From NCBI GenBank assembly GCA_963855995.1, contig OY979731.1, positions 4,868,942 through 4,932,941 on the forward strand: a DNA stretch of 64,000 bases, in the 5' to 3' direction. Of the stretch, positions 1 to 10,894 are shown in pieces. Each line of letters opens with the position of its first letter. The first letter of the stretch is position 1. Under the pieces are notes generated by a model that was not told the origin of the DNA, searched no databases, and was given only the letters and a program-made list of their open reading frames with translations. Source of the DNA: Muricea muricata (taxonomy: Eukaryota > Cnidaria > Anthozoa > Malacalcyonacea > Plexauridae). The position numbers and the translations under genes were made by a program.

Positions 1-516
1 GCTCAATCCAGTTCCAAACGTTTCTTCCATGACAGTAGTTAAGGTATATTTTTGGAATCGTTATTGCTTACCAGGAATCCATCATTGCTAGTTTTGAAGG
101 TATATGGCAAAGCAAACTTTCTCAAAATGTGGACAGACGTTGATCATGGTAATTTACGAACAGTTCTCCTTCAAACGCCTAATAGCTCCCATTCTTATCG
201 ATTTTAGAAGTCGAAAATCCCTCTTTTTCGCCGTTCCACGTATTTTTTGAAAAATCCAACTATGACACCAAGTTCGTTTATTTTCTAACTAGAACATTCT
301 CCTGTTGTTACCTATGCTGTTTGTGGATAACGAATGTCGTTTCCACTTCCAATTAAGTTAAAAATGACGTCCTGTCGTGTTATCATATTTTTGAAACTAA
401 TAGTGTGGTCCACCTCCATATGGAACAACGCCATATTTTTTCAGTCATGTGGCTAACATCAAATATCTACATCGCCAGGGTCTTCTCACAACTTTGTTTT
501 GATGTTCGTAAGTTTT
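1..516. other. no gene seen
   Basis: AT-rich sequence without a convincing exon, RNA gene or terminal-repeat element. It runs up to the palindromic MITE that starts at 520. Confidence 0.5.
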
Positions 517-519
517 AAT

Positions 520-866
520 GGCCCGATTTATACTAGAGACGGATGATCCGTCAAGACGGATCATTCGTCTGACAGATCATCCGTCTAAGTATAAACTCAA
601 GACGAACTATCCAGACGAACTACGTAAAAAGATAGTTCGTCTGGTAACTCGTCTGTGTATAAACGCGGGCAAACAGACGGATCATCCGTCAAGACGAACT
701 ACGCGCGAACAAATTCGTCTGAACAGACGAACTACGCAGATAGTTCGTCTTGACGGATGATCCGTCTACTTGCCCGCGTTAATACACAGTCGAATTATTA
801 GACGAACTATCTTTTCTTGCCCAAGTTCGTCCAGACGGATCATCCGTCTCTAGTATAAATCGGGCC
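520..866. mobile_element. 347-bp palindromic MITE with 3-bp target duplication
   Basis: The element begins GGCCCGATTTATACTAGAGA and ends with the reverse complement. AAT lies directly outside both ends (517-519 and 867-869). The inside is built almost wholly from two alternating motifs, GACGGATCATCCGTC and GACGAACTA, in both orientations, so the whole element can fold on itself. No transposase is encoded. The 3-bp duplication would suit a PIF/Harbinger-type mobiliser, but that is inference. The 80-aa reading frame inside is a by-product of the repeats. Confidence 0.8.
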
Positions 867-926
867 AATGAATAGCAATGCTCATTTTGAATACGTACGG
901 CATAAATATCTTATAAAACTAATACC

Positions 927-1095
927 ATGGTTTGCACTGTATACTTGGTAGCTCTTACAATCATTTCAAGTCTTCTTTCTCTAACTTCAGGGTTCAAGTA
1001 CAAGGTGTGTACGTATACAGGAGATGTGAGAGGCGCAGGCGCTGTTGCTTACGTAACCATCACGATATTTGGCGAGAATGGTGATACAGAGGAAG
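927..1095 (+). CDS. PLAT/LH2-domain secreted protein, exon 1
   Basis: The ATG at 927 opens a hydrophobic signal peptide (about 22 residues ending near SLTSG). It runs into the first strands of a PLAT/LH2 beta-sandwich: YKVCTYTGDVRGAGAVAY followed by VTITIFGENGDT. YTGDVRGAGT..V.I.LFGENGDTG is the family signature. A good donor (GAAG/gtcagt) ends the exon at 1095 in phase 1. PLAT domains bind lipids or membrane proteins and occur in lipoxygenases, polycystins and LOXHD1-type proteins; here the protein would be secreted. TTATAAA lies just upstream of the ATG and could be a core promoter. Exon 2 starts in a different phase, so a short exon between 1096 and 1484 has probably been missed. Confidence 0.8.
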
Positions 1096-1193
1096 GTCAG
1101 TGTCATGATCTAGCGATCAATAACTGCCGCACAACACCCTACTTTCTACATTGTTGTAGATTCTCGTTTTACTATGACGTTAATATTACTAGT

Positions 1194-1312
1194 GTGTTTA
1201 CACTATGCCGTAGTCGTTTGCCGTAGCGTCACAATAGCGTACCACTACGCTGAGCATGAAAGATAGTGCGCTACCGGCGGTAAATTTACCGTGGCTTTGT
1301 AGTGTAATCACA
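1194..1312. repeat. MITE-like insertion in PLAT intron 1
   Basis: Imperfect terminal inverted repeats (TGTGTTTACACTA at the left, TAGTGTAATCACAC at the right) bound a short GC-richer segment with internal inverted TACGCT/GCGTA motifs. It lies wholly inside the intron. No clear target duplication was identified. Confidence 0.4.
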
Positions 1313-1484
1313 CTTCCATAGGCATAAGTCGGACACTGGTGATAAAATTGATTATCTCACATGTGAAATTATGTAATATTAATCATAATTTAACATGTGA
1401 AAATTAACGCTTTTCAAACAATTATCAGTCATGGCTTTTATGCCGTTTACGTCAATTCAACTGTTTTTATGTTTTCTCTCTTTA

Positions 1485-1588
1485 GAATGGATACGTTTCG
1501 TTCGGAGGGTATTGACCTTAGTGAGTTAATCAAACTACGTATTTGTCATGATAACCGCAGAGTGGGACCAGGCTGGTTCTTGGTTAAA
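1485..1588 (+). CDS. PLAT/LH2-domain protein, middle exon with damaged 3' splice junction
   Basis: After the acceptor TTTCTCTCTTTAG the frame reads DTFRSEGIDLSELIKLRI, then CHDNRRVGPGWFLVK, the central PLAT motif (DLGELxKIRIxHDNxGxGPGWxLxKV). The natural donor would follow FLVK, because exon 3 resumes with VTVEDEARG. At that point the sequence reads GGTTAAAG followed by an in-frame TAG, not GTAAGT. The motif GGTTAAAG recurs at 1609-1616 and 1640-1647, and only the last copy is followed by an ideal GTAAGT donor. A local duplication seems to have pushed the donor about 58 bp downstream. The cell could instead use the GT in FL|GTTAAAG, losing two residues. Confidence 0.7.
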
Positions 1589-2117
1589 GCATAGACAAGA
1601 TTGTCTATGGTTAAAGTATCTATTCCTTAGATTGTCTATGGTTAAAGTAAGTATTGGGCCTTGACGAAGCCAAGGTCTTAGCGTCAGTCTAATTTGGTCA
1701 TCCAAATATTAAATTTCGGTTGTATCTTGACACTCGTGCAGGGAAAGCACTTGCATAGTACAAATACTTTCTTAATCGACATTACATTGTCCAATCATCG
1801 TAGCGGAAAAGAAAGTATGTCAATTTCACAATAACCATACTAGCAATAGCCTTAAAATTAAAAAAAGTAAACGAACTATTATCGTAAACCGTAATGGTCA
1901 TACACGGATACGCAGCCTGTACTCAGCCTTCACACGGCATGTTTCCATATCTAAACCTCGCTGTCAATAATAGTGGTGGAGTCTATGCGCGAGTGTTGTG
2001 TAAGTGGCCCCACTTATAGCCATCGCGCTGCAATAGGCAGTTTTAACATGTATATAAATTACTGAATAAATATGTAATACAACAATTAGTAGTTAGATTA
2101 TTTTTAATGTTTACCAG

Positions 2118-2262
2118 GTAACAGTTGAAGACGAAGCTCGTGGTAAGGCATTTGAATTTCCTTGTCATCGTTGGTTAGCAAGAGATGAGGATGACAGGCA
2201 AATAACAAGAGAATTGGTTTGTGTCAATGGTTCACAGCAAGCTGACATGTATATTACACCTG
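2118..2262 (+). CDS. PLAT/LH2-domain protein, third exon
   Basis: The exon begins right after TTTACCAG and ends at CACCTG/gttagt. It encodes VTVEDEARGKAFEFPCHRWL followed by ARDEDDRQITRELVCVNG, the last strands of a PLAT domain (consensus VEDEATGKxYxFPCNRWLAKDEDDGQIxREL). Its phase-0 start matches an exon 2 ending at FLVK. It ends in phase 1, so at least one more exon should follow. None is visible before the repeat array at 2.6 kb, so the gene may continue beyond it or be broken there. Confidence 0.8.
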
Positions 2263-2795
2263 GTTAGTATTACTCTTTAATCTAAAGTAACTTTAGGTTT
2301 AAAAAAACATTCTCTGACTAAATATTTTATGTAACAAGAGCTTTTGACTCCCTAACTATAGTCTTTGACGGGTTAAAGCTGCATAAACTATGTACAATGA
2401 TGGGTTATAATGCAAAACTATATGTAACGTGTACGTTTAAACTCTGGTACGCTGTGTCTATTTCCCTGGGTAGCTTTAAACAGTTCTATATGAGAGTCCC
2501 ATAATTGTTAAATCCCAATAAGAAAGAGAGAAAGCAATTTTTAACCGTGGTTTTATGTCTAACCTTCTCTTATACTTGCTTAGGATATGACTAAAGGGAA
2601 ACCTGGTGGTAGACTAGAGTTACGTTAGTTAACTAAGGTAAAGTCACGGTGACTCTGCCTTAGTTAACTAACGTTACTCTAGTCTACCTCTAAGGTAGAC
2701 AGACTAGAGTTACCTTAGTCAACTAAGTTAACTCTAGTAGATTAGAGTTTTACCTTCTGAGCATGTCAGATAGACTTAACTACCTAACAGTAATA

Positions 2796-3115
2796 GCCCT
2801 TCGTCGGGAAGTTAGTGTTTAAATTAGTGATCCATTACTATATTTTCTACCTTCTATATGTTTTGTTATGTCACGCATGTAACCTTATTACTAAGTTTTA
2901 ACAAAAAAGGCCCTGGAGGTACCTAATTAGAGTGGACCTAATTAGGTTTCCAGGTTCAATTCCTGGAGCCATGAAGATGAAGATGGTGCGTTAGCTGATA
3001 TACACTGGCCATACGAACGCATAGTTAGTAGAGGTATTGTATACTAAATTTAAAATAATAGTGGGTACTTATGGTTACCGTTAGGTACCTTAGTTACCGT
3101 TAGGTACCTTAGTTA
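2796..3115 (+). repeat. left arm of large inverted repeat
   Basis: About 300 bp from CCCTTCGTCGGGAAGTTAGT to the GTTACCGTTAGGTACC region is repeated in inverse orientation at 4137-4436 with few differences. The arms enclose the inner palindrome array. Each arm carries the tRNA-like motif described separately. Confidence 0.85.
2909..2971 (+). ncRNA. tRNA-like motif in palindrome arm
   Basis: A 63-nt segment contains a textbook T-arm (CCAGG TTCAATT CCTGG) matching the pol III B box GGTTCGANTCC with one mismatch. The 3' flank GGAGCCA pairs partly with the 5' GGCCCTG like an acceptor stem. The middle is a palindromic CCTAATTAG pair, not normal D and anticodon arms, so this is not a functional canonical tRNA. 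A degenerate tRNA-derived (SINE-like) module is more likely. Copies lie at 4257-4319, 5815-5878 and, more diverged, near 5485-5550. Confidence 0.4.
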
Positions 3116-4136
3116 ACTAACGTAACTCGAGTCTACCACCAAGGTAGACAGACCAGAGTTAGCTTAGTTGACTAAGCTAACTCTAGTCTGTCTACCTTGG
3201 TGGTAGACTAGAGTTACGTTAGTTAACTAAGGTAACTCTAGTCTGTCTACCTTGGTGGTAGACTAGAGTTACGTTAGTTAACTAAGGTAAAGTCACGGTG
3301 ACTTTACCTTAGTTAACTAACGTAACTCAAGTCTACCACCGAGGTAGACAGACTAGAGTTACCTTAGTCAACTAAGGTAAAGTCACCGTGACTTTACCTT
3401 AGTTAACTAACGTAACTCTAGTCTACCACCAAGGTAGACAGACTAGAGTTACCTTAGTCAACTAAGCTAACTCTAGTAGATTAGAGTTAGCTTAGTTGAC
3501 TAAGGTTACTCTAGTCTGTCTACCTTGGTGGTAGACTAGAGTTAGGTTAGTTAGTTAACTAAGGTAGAGTCACGGTGACTCTGCCTTAGTTAACTAACGT
3601 AACTCTAGTCTACCACCAAGGTAGACAGACTAGAGTTACCTTAGTCAACTAAGCTAACTCTAGTAGATTAGAGTTACTAATGTAACTCTAGTATACTAAC
3701 TATAGTAGATTAGAGTTACCTTCTGAGCTAAACTAAGGTAACTCTAGTATACTAACTATAGTAGATTAGAGTTACCTTCTGAGCATGTCAGATGGACTTA
3801 CCTACCTAACAGTGACCGTAATAACTAGATTGTTGTGAGAACTATAAAGCTACGAAAACTGGTAGGGGTGGAAATACACTTGGGGTCGGGGGCGGTTTGT
3901 GGGATAGCGTTTAACTGCAAATAGTACTATGTAGGTACTTACATTTACATTTACTATGTAGGTACTTACATTTATTTACAGCTATCACGGTTACTGTTAG
4001 GTAGTTAAGTCTATCTGACATGCTCAGAAGGTAAAACTCTAATCTACTAGAGTTAGCTTAGTTGACTAAGGTAACTCTAGTCTGTCTACCTTGGTGGTAG
4101 ACTAGAGTTACGTTAGTTAACTAAGGTAAAGTCACG

Positions 4137-4436
4137 GTAACTAAGGTACCTAACGGTAACCATAAGTACCCAGTATTATTTTAAATTTAGTATACAATAC
4201 CTCTACTAACTATGCCTTCGTATGGTCAGTGTATATCAGCTAACGCTTCATCTTCATGGCTCCAGGAATTGAACCTGGAAACCTAATTAGGTCCACTCTA
4301 ATTAGGTACCTCCAGGGCCTTTTTTGTTAAAACTTAGTAATAAGGTTACATGCGTGACATAACAAAACATATAGAAGGTAGAAAATATAGTAATGGATCA
4401 CTAATTTAAATACTAACTTCCCGACGAAGGGCTATA
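4137..4436 (-). repeat. right arm of large inverted repeat
   Basis: Inverse copy of 2796-3115, ending at the ACTTCCCGACGAAGGGC motif. The two arms would form a ~300 bp hairpin stem around about 1 kb of further palindromes. Confidence 0.85.
4257..4319 (-). ncRNA. tRNA-like motif, right arm copy
   Basis: Minus-strand copy of the T-arm/B-box module at 2909-2971, nearly identical. Confidence 0.4.
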
Positions 4437-4679
4437 GATCGCAACGTCGAATGCTGTTTATATAGTTTCAAGCAGTGAACGATCCTATGTATTTCTGTGC
4501 TTTTCACTGCACCACCAACATTTGCAATGTTATTTCGTGATATTAATTTTTATTGACATAAAACTGACCTAACAAAGAAAAAGGAAACGGCAAAATAATA
4601 ATAAAACTTGCATTTACTCTATCTTTGGATCGTTGTTGGCTTCGTCGGACTCGCTTTATCATGCTGTTTATGGTTTCAA

Positions 4680-4932
4680 CTACAATCCCGGACAAAACAT
4701 CTGCGACACTTTGCAAGTTTTCAAAATTTGTATACCTTTCGGAATATTTTCCCCCTCGCCCCCTCCTTTCAATGTTGCTGAGATGCCTCAAACGATGGTT
4801 AACTAATCTGAAAACTTTCAACACTGTTTCGGGGGGAAGGGGGGGGGGGACTTTGTAAACTTTTCCAGCTCATTTTATATAATTTTGCCTACATTGAGTG
4901 AGTGTCGCTAATGGTTTTGTCCGGGATTGTAG
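4680..4932. mobile_element. short MITE, CTACAATCC family
   Basis: Terminal inverted repeats CTACAATCCCGGACAAAAC and GTTTTGTCCGGGATTGTAG bound 253 bp with no coding content of its own. A diverged relative lies at 9723-9908 (CTACAATCCTGGCAAAAATT). A target duplication is not evident here. Confidence 0.7.
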
Positions 4933-5484
4933 CTGGCATTCTCTTTTCATGGAACACCACGCCTGTCCAGTAAACAACAAGCTCACTCATATCCAGTCAA
5001 CCATCATAAAATAAGGAAAAAAATTAATGTTACGAAAATTTCAAAATATTGAAAATTAAACGAAAATTTTATTTTAAATGTCTAAAATGAACAAACCGTA
5101 CATTGTTATAATATTTGCATCTTGACATCTTTTGATGGACACGGCTGGTGATTCACTTCTTAGGTCGATATCAACTCTTTCCCGTCTTGTTCTCTCATAG
5201 GTTGGTGTTTGGTGTACTCACTTTTACCCGGCATCTTTTGAAAAATAAACAATTACGATGTTTAGAAAACTGTTTGCAAGATAAGCAAAGAAAACAACGT
5301 TAACAAGCATTAGAGAGGAGTAAGTCATTATTTACTGATAGATAACCACGGAGGTCAACGGCATTATTCCATATATTGCAGCCATTGCATAGGAATGACA
5401 CGCCTGTCACCCTTACCAGGAATTAGACTGTAGTTTACTAACTATACTTAGTGTATTTCAATTGGTGCACATTTATTTTGCTGC
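4933..5484. other. no gene seen
   Basis: AT-rich intergenic sequence with no supported feature, ending in a diverged copy of the tRNA-like module at about 5485-5550. Confidence 0.4.
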
Positions 5485-5814
5485 AGGAATTGATCCTGAG
5501 AACCTAGTTAGGCACTATGCTAGTTGGCTCCCCTCCAGAGGCATTTTTTCCATAAAAGAGCCCAACACGTAACTCTTAATAATGCCATCAAGCCTTATAA
5601 AAGAAATTCTATTTGCTACTGTTATATTAGTTTATACGCTAAAGATGAAACGTAACTATATATATGTGTTATTAACTGGGCGAGAGGTCCAGATAAGGAG
5701 ATACTTACCCAAATACGTGGACAAGTCTCCAGTACTAGGTTTATATTTAGTAAACTTACCTCTACTAAGTACACTTAGAATAGTAAGTGCATATCAGCTA
5801 GCGCACTATATTTA

Positions 5815-5878
5815 TGGCTCCAGGAATTGAACCTGGAAACCTAATTAGGTCCACTCTAATTAGGTACCCTCCAGGGCC
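5815..5878 (-). ncRNA. dispersed copy of the tRNA-like module
   Basis: Repeats the GGTTCAATTCC T-arm module and ~50 bp on each side of it (shared with 4230-4350), outside the palindrome. This shows the module is an independently dispersed repeat. Confidence 0.4.
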
Positions 5879-6261
5879 TTTTCTTGTTAAAAATTAGTAA
5901 CAAGGTTACAGTCAGCCCCGTCTCCGGCGCTTTGATGTTCTTGTGATGTTAATTCTATGGCAGTGCGTGGCGCGTGCGCGAGTCATGCGCGCGCGACATT
6001 TGTTATGCATATGTGCGTTGGGAAGCGCCTGGCAGAAACCGTATCAAAAACTGGAGCGCAAAGTTAAAAGTGGAGCGGACGTATTATTTTCAAACTGCTG
6101 GTCCGGAGACGATGTAATTTTTGTAAGAAATGGAAAATATCGAAGGTTCTTTGAAAACAATATCTACAAAAGGTAAACTCAAGTAAATTTCTTCTTATAA
6201 ATATTCAAATAGGTTTATAAACATTATCTTTGCGTATTGCCGGTCCAGATTGATTACATGG

Positions 6262-6570
6262 CATAGCATATAAACATAGTCAATCCAGACATGGTCTGGA
6301 AACCCGGCGAATTTCAAAGCGTTTATAATGAGCGATCATTTTATGTTGAGCTGGCTTCACCGTGCACAAATCTTTTGAAATTTTGCTTATTAATACTTCA
6401 ATAGTACGGTTGAATGCTTCGGCGAGGCAACGCTATTGGACGATTTCTTCATTATACCAAAAATTCATTGTCTTCACCGTGCACAAGTCTGCATAAACAC
6501 GAACAAAAAGATAGAACAAAGACGCTGGCCAAGTCTCCAGACCATATCTAGATTGACTTTGATATAAATA
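6262..6570. mobile_element. MITE-like inverted repeat
   Basis: AGTCAATCCAGACATGGTCT near the left end is mirrored by AGACCATATCTAGATTGACT at the right, about 300 bp apart. CACCGTGCACAA occurs twice inside as a direct repeat. No coding sequence and no firm target duplication. Confidence 0.5.
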
Positions 6571-7270
6571 CGCCTAATTACTTATGCGTAAACATTTTAT
6601 TTCAAGAGATTATAACTATATTTGAAGGGAGAGGGGTAGCATATGTATTTTGAAACACCAAAACACACCTCTTGAGTTTGTTTTGTATCCTTTTTGATCT
6701 GAATTGTCTTTCTACATAATAGTATTTTTACCCAAAAATAGATCTACTGTAATTGAAATAAAGCTCACATACGTTTGGTGTAAACACCCAACTAGTACCT
6801 AGGCTTTTTGAATCAACCCTGAATCAAGTCCGCAAAACCAGCTTTGTTGTCATGTCCGATCCTAAATGAAGACACAGTCATTTTAAGATAATTCACGAAG
6901 GAAACAGCTCAATCTAATTCAGGCTTTTAAGACAGGCACCTACGATGCGGAGTACAGCTAATTTCAAGCAGTTAACATTGCTTGTGGGAGAGAACGTGAG
7001 AATAGATCTCAAAGATGAATGAAGCCTCGTAGGAAAGTCCGTAAGAAGCTTTACGGCCACAAAATTATATTTTCATTTGATATTCACCATGCAAATATAC
7101 AAGGAACAAATTAGTTGTAATTTCTTGTTCTCTAATATTTTTTAGCATGCCAACATCAGCATCGAGCGAAAAGACATCTGTTTGATTTCGCTCAAACTTA
7201 TCTTTGTTTGTTTTAGACGTTATCAAATCAACTTTGCAAAGGTTCTGAATGCAAGACAGGTTCTAAAAAT
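6571..7270. other. no gene seen
   Basis: AT-rich, non-repetitive stretch before the tandem array. No exon or RNA gene could be supported. Confidence 0.4.
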
Positions 7271-8990
7271 GCAAAGGTTCTGAATCAAGACAGGTAGCAC
7301 ATAGAAAGAGCCATTGGGAGGCCAAATGGGTAAAATCATGCCGAAGCTGAAACATAACTATAATGCATTCCCAGAACTCCAAACTAGGTTTTTTCACAAA
7401 CAGTTTGTCATTTGGTCATTTTCACAGAGTTTCAATGAATTCCGTCACAAATTGCACATTTTAAAAATTTTAAGTACAATTCTGGAACAAGTAGCAATGA
7501 GGAAAAAAGTTAGGACAGCAGCCATCTCCCACTAAGCTTTTCCAAAGATAGCAAGACAAGTCCAAAGTTTGTTTATTCTTAAGAGACCAGCGATACAATG
7601 ATGCGTGCAAAAATTCAACTGGTTTCGATAAAAAATGCAAAGGTTCTGAATCAAGACAGGTAGCACATAAAAAGAGCCATTGGGAGGCCAAATGGGTAAA
7701 AGCATGGCCAAGAACTATAATGCTTCCCCAGAATTCCAAACTAAGTGTTTTCACAAACAGTGCGTCATTTGGTCATTTTCACAAAGTTTCAATGAATTCC
7801 GTCACAAATTGCACATTTTAAAAATTTCAGGTACAATTCTGGAACAAGTAGCAATGAGGAAAAAAGTTAGGACAGCAGCCATCTCCCACTAAGCTTTTCC
7901 AAAGATAGCAAGACAAGTCCAAAGTTTGTTTATTCTTAAGAGACCAGCGATACAATGATGCGTGCAAAAATTCAACTGGTTTCGATAAAAAATGCAAAGG
8001 TTCTGAATCAAGACAGGTAGCACATAAAAAGAGCCATTGGGAGGCCAAATGGGTAAAAGCATGGCCAAGAACTATAATGCTTCCCCAGAATTCCAAACTA
8101 AGTGTTTTCACAAACAGTGCGTCATTTGGTCATTTTCACAAAGTTTCAATGAATTCCGTCACAAACTGCACATTTTAAAAATTTCAGGTACAATTCTGGA
8201 ACAATTAGCAATGTGGAAATAGTTAGGACAGCAGGCATCTCCCACTACGCTTTTCCAAAGATAACGAGACAAGTCCAAAGTTAGTTTAGTTTTAAGAGAC
8301 CAGTGGTACAATGATGCATGCAAAAATTCAACTGATTTCGATGCAAAATGCAAAGGTTCTGAATCAAGACAGGTAGCACATAGAAAGAGTCATTGAGAGG
8401 CCAAATGGGTAAAATCATGGGCAAGCTGAAACATAACTATAATGCATTCCCAGAACTCCAAACAAAGTTTTTTGACAAAGAATGTGTCATTTAGTCATTT
8501 TCACAAAGTTTCAATGAATTCCGTCACAAATTGCACATTGTAAACATTTCAGGTACAATTAGCAATGAGGAAAAAAGTTAGGACAACAGGCATCTCCAGT
8601 AAGCTTTTCCAAAGATAACGAGACAAGTCCACAGTTAGTTTATTCTTAAGAGACCAGTGGTACAGTGATGCGTGCAAAAATTCAACTGATTTAGATGCAA
8701 AGTGCAAAGGTTCTGAATCAAGACAGGTAGCACATAGAGTCATTGAGAGGCCAAATGGGTAAAATCATAGGGAAGCTGAAACATAACTATAATGCATTCC
8801 AAGAACTCCAAACTAAGTTTTTTCACAAACAATGCATCATTTGGTCATTTTCACTAAGTTTCAAGGAATTCCGTCACAAATTGCACATTTTAAAAATTTC
8901 AGGTACGATTCTGGAACAATTAACAATGAGGAAAAAGTTAGGAAAAGAGGTATCTCCCACTAAGCTTTTCCAAATATAGTGAGACAATAA
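7271..8990. repeat. five tandem copies of a ~356-bp repeat
   Basis: The anchor GCAAAGGTTCTGAATCAAGA recurs at 7271, 7637, 7994, 8350 and 8704, giving spacings of 366, 357, 356 and 354 bp; the last copy is shorter. Copies 2 and 3 are almost identical, while copies 1, 4 and 5 are more diverged, suggesting a recent unequal exchange in the middle. Each unit carries open frames of 60-94 codons on both strands. Similar frames in all copies reflect the DNA repeat, not a recognised protein family. It behaves like a small satellite. Confidence 0.9.
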
Positions 8991-9156
8991 AGTATTACCT
9001 TTTCAGTAAATCTGTCAGTCTTGCAACCTCCACTTGGAATGAAGTGATGTTTTTCATAACATCTAAAAGTCATTGAAAAAAATTCAAACATGATGTTTGT
9101 GGTATTACTCTGAGTTTACAGTATATCCATCCCGGGCAAGCTGAAAAATGTGCCTA

Positions 9157-9231
9157 AACACGGTGGGAAATGAACCTACGATGCAATTTTGTAATGCTAA
9201 CCCAATGCCTTTCCAACTGGGCTACGCGGTC
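9157..9231 (-). ncRNA. tRNA-derived SINE-like segment
   Basis: On the minus strand the segment has a perfect pol III A box (TAGCCCAGTTGG) and, ~40 nt on, a B box (GGTTCATTTCC, two mismatches to consensus). Between them TTAGCAT resembles the anticodon loop of tRNA-Ala(AGC). The anticodon and acceptor stems pair badly, so it is a tRNA pseudogene or SINE head, not a working tRNA. Confidence 0.5.
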
Positions 9232-9722
9232 AAGTTGGTTCGAGTGAGATTCCAAAAGAGAGGATAATTCCTTCGATATCAAGGTAATCTAATATGGTAG
9301 AGTATTGGGCTAGCATTCTTAAGGGGAATTTAATTTATCCTGGGCATCCTAAGAGCGTCCTATCAGCGACACAAACTATTTGTACTTACAAGACGACTCG
9401 GGCAGTGTTGCAGTTCCAAGCTCTCCAGAAGATTTCAACCAAGGCGGAGCAAAGAGCATCACTTGTTTCTTGTAGTGAGAAATGCAAATATCTAAAATAC
9501 ACACATTGTGTATGTTACAGGATAATAACAATGAACCCAATACGAAGCATAGATACCAGATGCATGAACTACACGAGGCAGGTCGCGTCTCGTAGAAGGT
9601 CATACGCAATTGGCTAGTTCGAATTCTTGGTGTTCAAGCTGGTCAAGGAGATCATCCTAATCCAACCCCGATCTAACCCAATCAAATTACATCTTCGAAG
9701 GGGTGCGACTCACCTGATCTAT

Positions 9723-9908
9723 CTACAATCCTGGCAAAAATTATGTGGACAGTAAACTTTCTAAGGACAGCGTCACATTTGCCTGACGCTGACCTCCGCT
9801 TTAATAAATCTCCCCTCACCCCCTCCTCAATGCTGTTCAGTGTAATTTGTTGTTGACATTGCCAGCAACCAGTTGTGCTGTCTACATTAATTTTTGCCAG
9901 GATTGTGG
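9723..9908. mobile_element. short MITE, CTACAATCC family
   Basis: 186 bp bounded by CTACAATCCTGGCAAAAATT and AATTTTTGCCAGGATTGTGG; related in its ends to 4680-4932. Confidence 0.65.
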
Positions 9909-10329
9909 TATGTATTCCACGATTGGTCCATCGCTTGGTTCTAAATTTTTCTGCATCACAATGGTGCAAAGATCTAAGATACACGTGCATGAGAATGGAT
10001 CAGGCTATACTTTTACTTACTGTTTAGTACCGGATGAAGAATCATTAAACAACAACAGTTTTAAAAAGACAGCCTGAACTGAGGCCAAGAGACCACAAGG
10101 ACCACCCTAGAAACAAAACAATGGAATTTATACGCATTATTTAGTGTTGGTGACATGATGATGACAACCAAATAATATTCCAGTACTTTGTGTTGTACAA
10201 TACCATATTTTAAATGATCCAGAGGACAGAACGTGAACCCTTGATTCCTCCATTCTGAGTTGAAGCTGCTGATACAAGAACCAAAAATGATCATCTTCAG
10301 ATCCTATGCAATAAGAAAACAACAGAGAA

Positions 10330-10640
10330 ACGATAAAAAAGATATAACTTTATACGTGATACAATCGTTACGGAAGGAAGGTCTTTGTCAATGGGAGTTG
10401 AATTTACTTTTCAACTCTCTTGTAATTTCGAAGATATCGTACGGATTATCTGTATATGGCTCGTCTACCTCAGATTTATACACAGTGCAGTGCTTTTTAA
10501 CAAGATGTTATAAGGAATTATTCAAGCGAACATTATGATATGTCGCTTGATAATTTCTCGTTTTCAAGAATAAAGAGTGCTCAATACAAGACACAATTGT
10601 AGAGCATGTAATAATAATAATAATTAATAATAAATAAATA
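10330..10640 (+). pseudogene. non-LTR retrotransposon 3' fragment
   Basis: The plus-strand frame reads VIQSLRKEGLCQWELNLLFN and then SLVISKISYGLSVYGSS. This pattern (thumb region ending ..LILSKLSYGLPVYG..) is typical of the C-terminal part of CR1/L2-type LINE reverse transcriptases. It ends within 100 bp in an AATAAT-rich tail. The catalytic RT core is absent, so it is a dead 5'-truncated copy. Confidence 0.65.
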
Positions 10641-10894
10641 ATTCAAATATCATTAATAATTCATACGATTATTGGCCAATCATGTCAACTATAATAGGTC
10701 ATATGAGGTGGCTTTATACCTGATAAAGTGCTAATTAGGATGACACTTTATATAATCTGTCACGTTCATTAGTATTCTTTATATAATGTTGCATCCTATT
10801 TAGCATTACAATGCGGCGTATTTGAAGTCCTTTAATACACTCGAACAATCGCGTTTTATCATACTGTATCTAAACGCTCCTTCTCGTGTATTAA

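Larger units (their letters stand above)
2605..4140. repeat. array of short palindromes
   Basis: About 1.5 kb is assembled from inverted and direct copies of GTAGACTAGAGTTACGTTAG, TTAACTAAGGTAAAGTCAC and their complements, joined as palindromes of ~80 bp (centres such as CACGGTGAC/GTCACCGTG). Copies differ by only a few bases. The left arm of a larger palindrome (2796-3115) interrupts the array. No coding potential was seen. Confidence 0.85.

Noticed and set aside
2909-2971. Functional tRNA gene
   Set aside because: Good T-arm but no proper D or anticodon arm and a weak acceptor stem; reported only as tRNA-like.
7470-8111. Two identical 94-codon minus-strand frames
   Set aside because: They are two near-identical units of the tandem repeat; no domain or codon signature supports a gene.
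9157-9231. tRNA-Ala(AGC) gene
   Set aside because: A and B boxes and an AGC-like loop are present, but the anticodon and acceptor stems do not pair; a SINE-like head is more likely.
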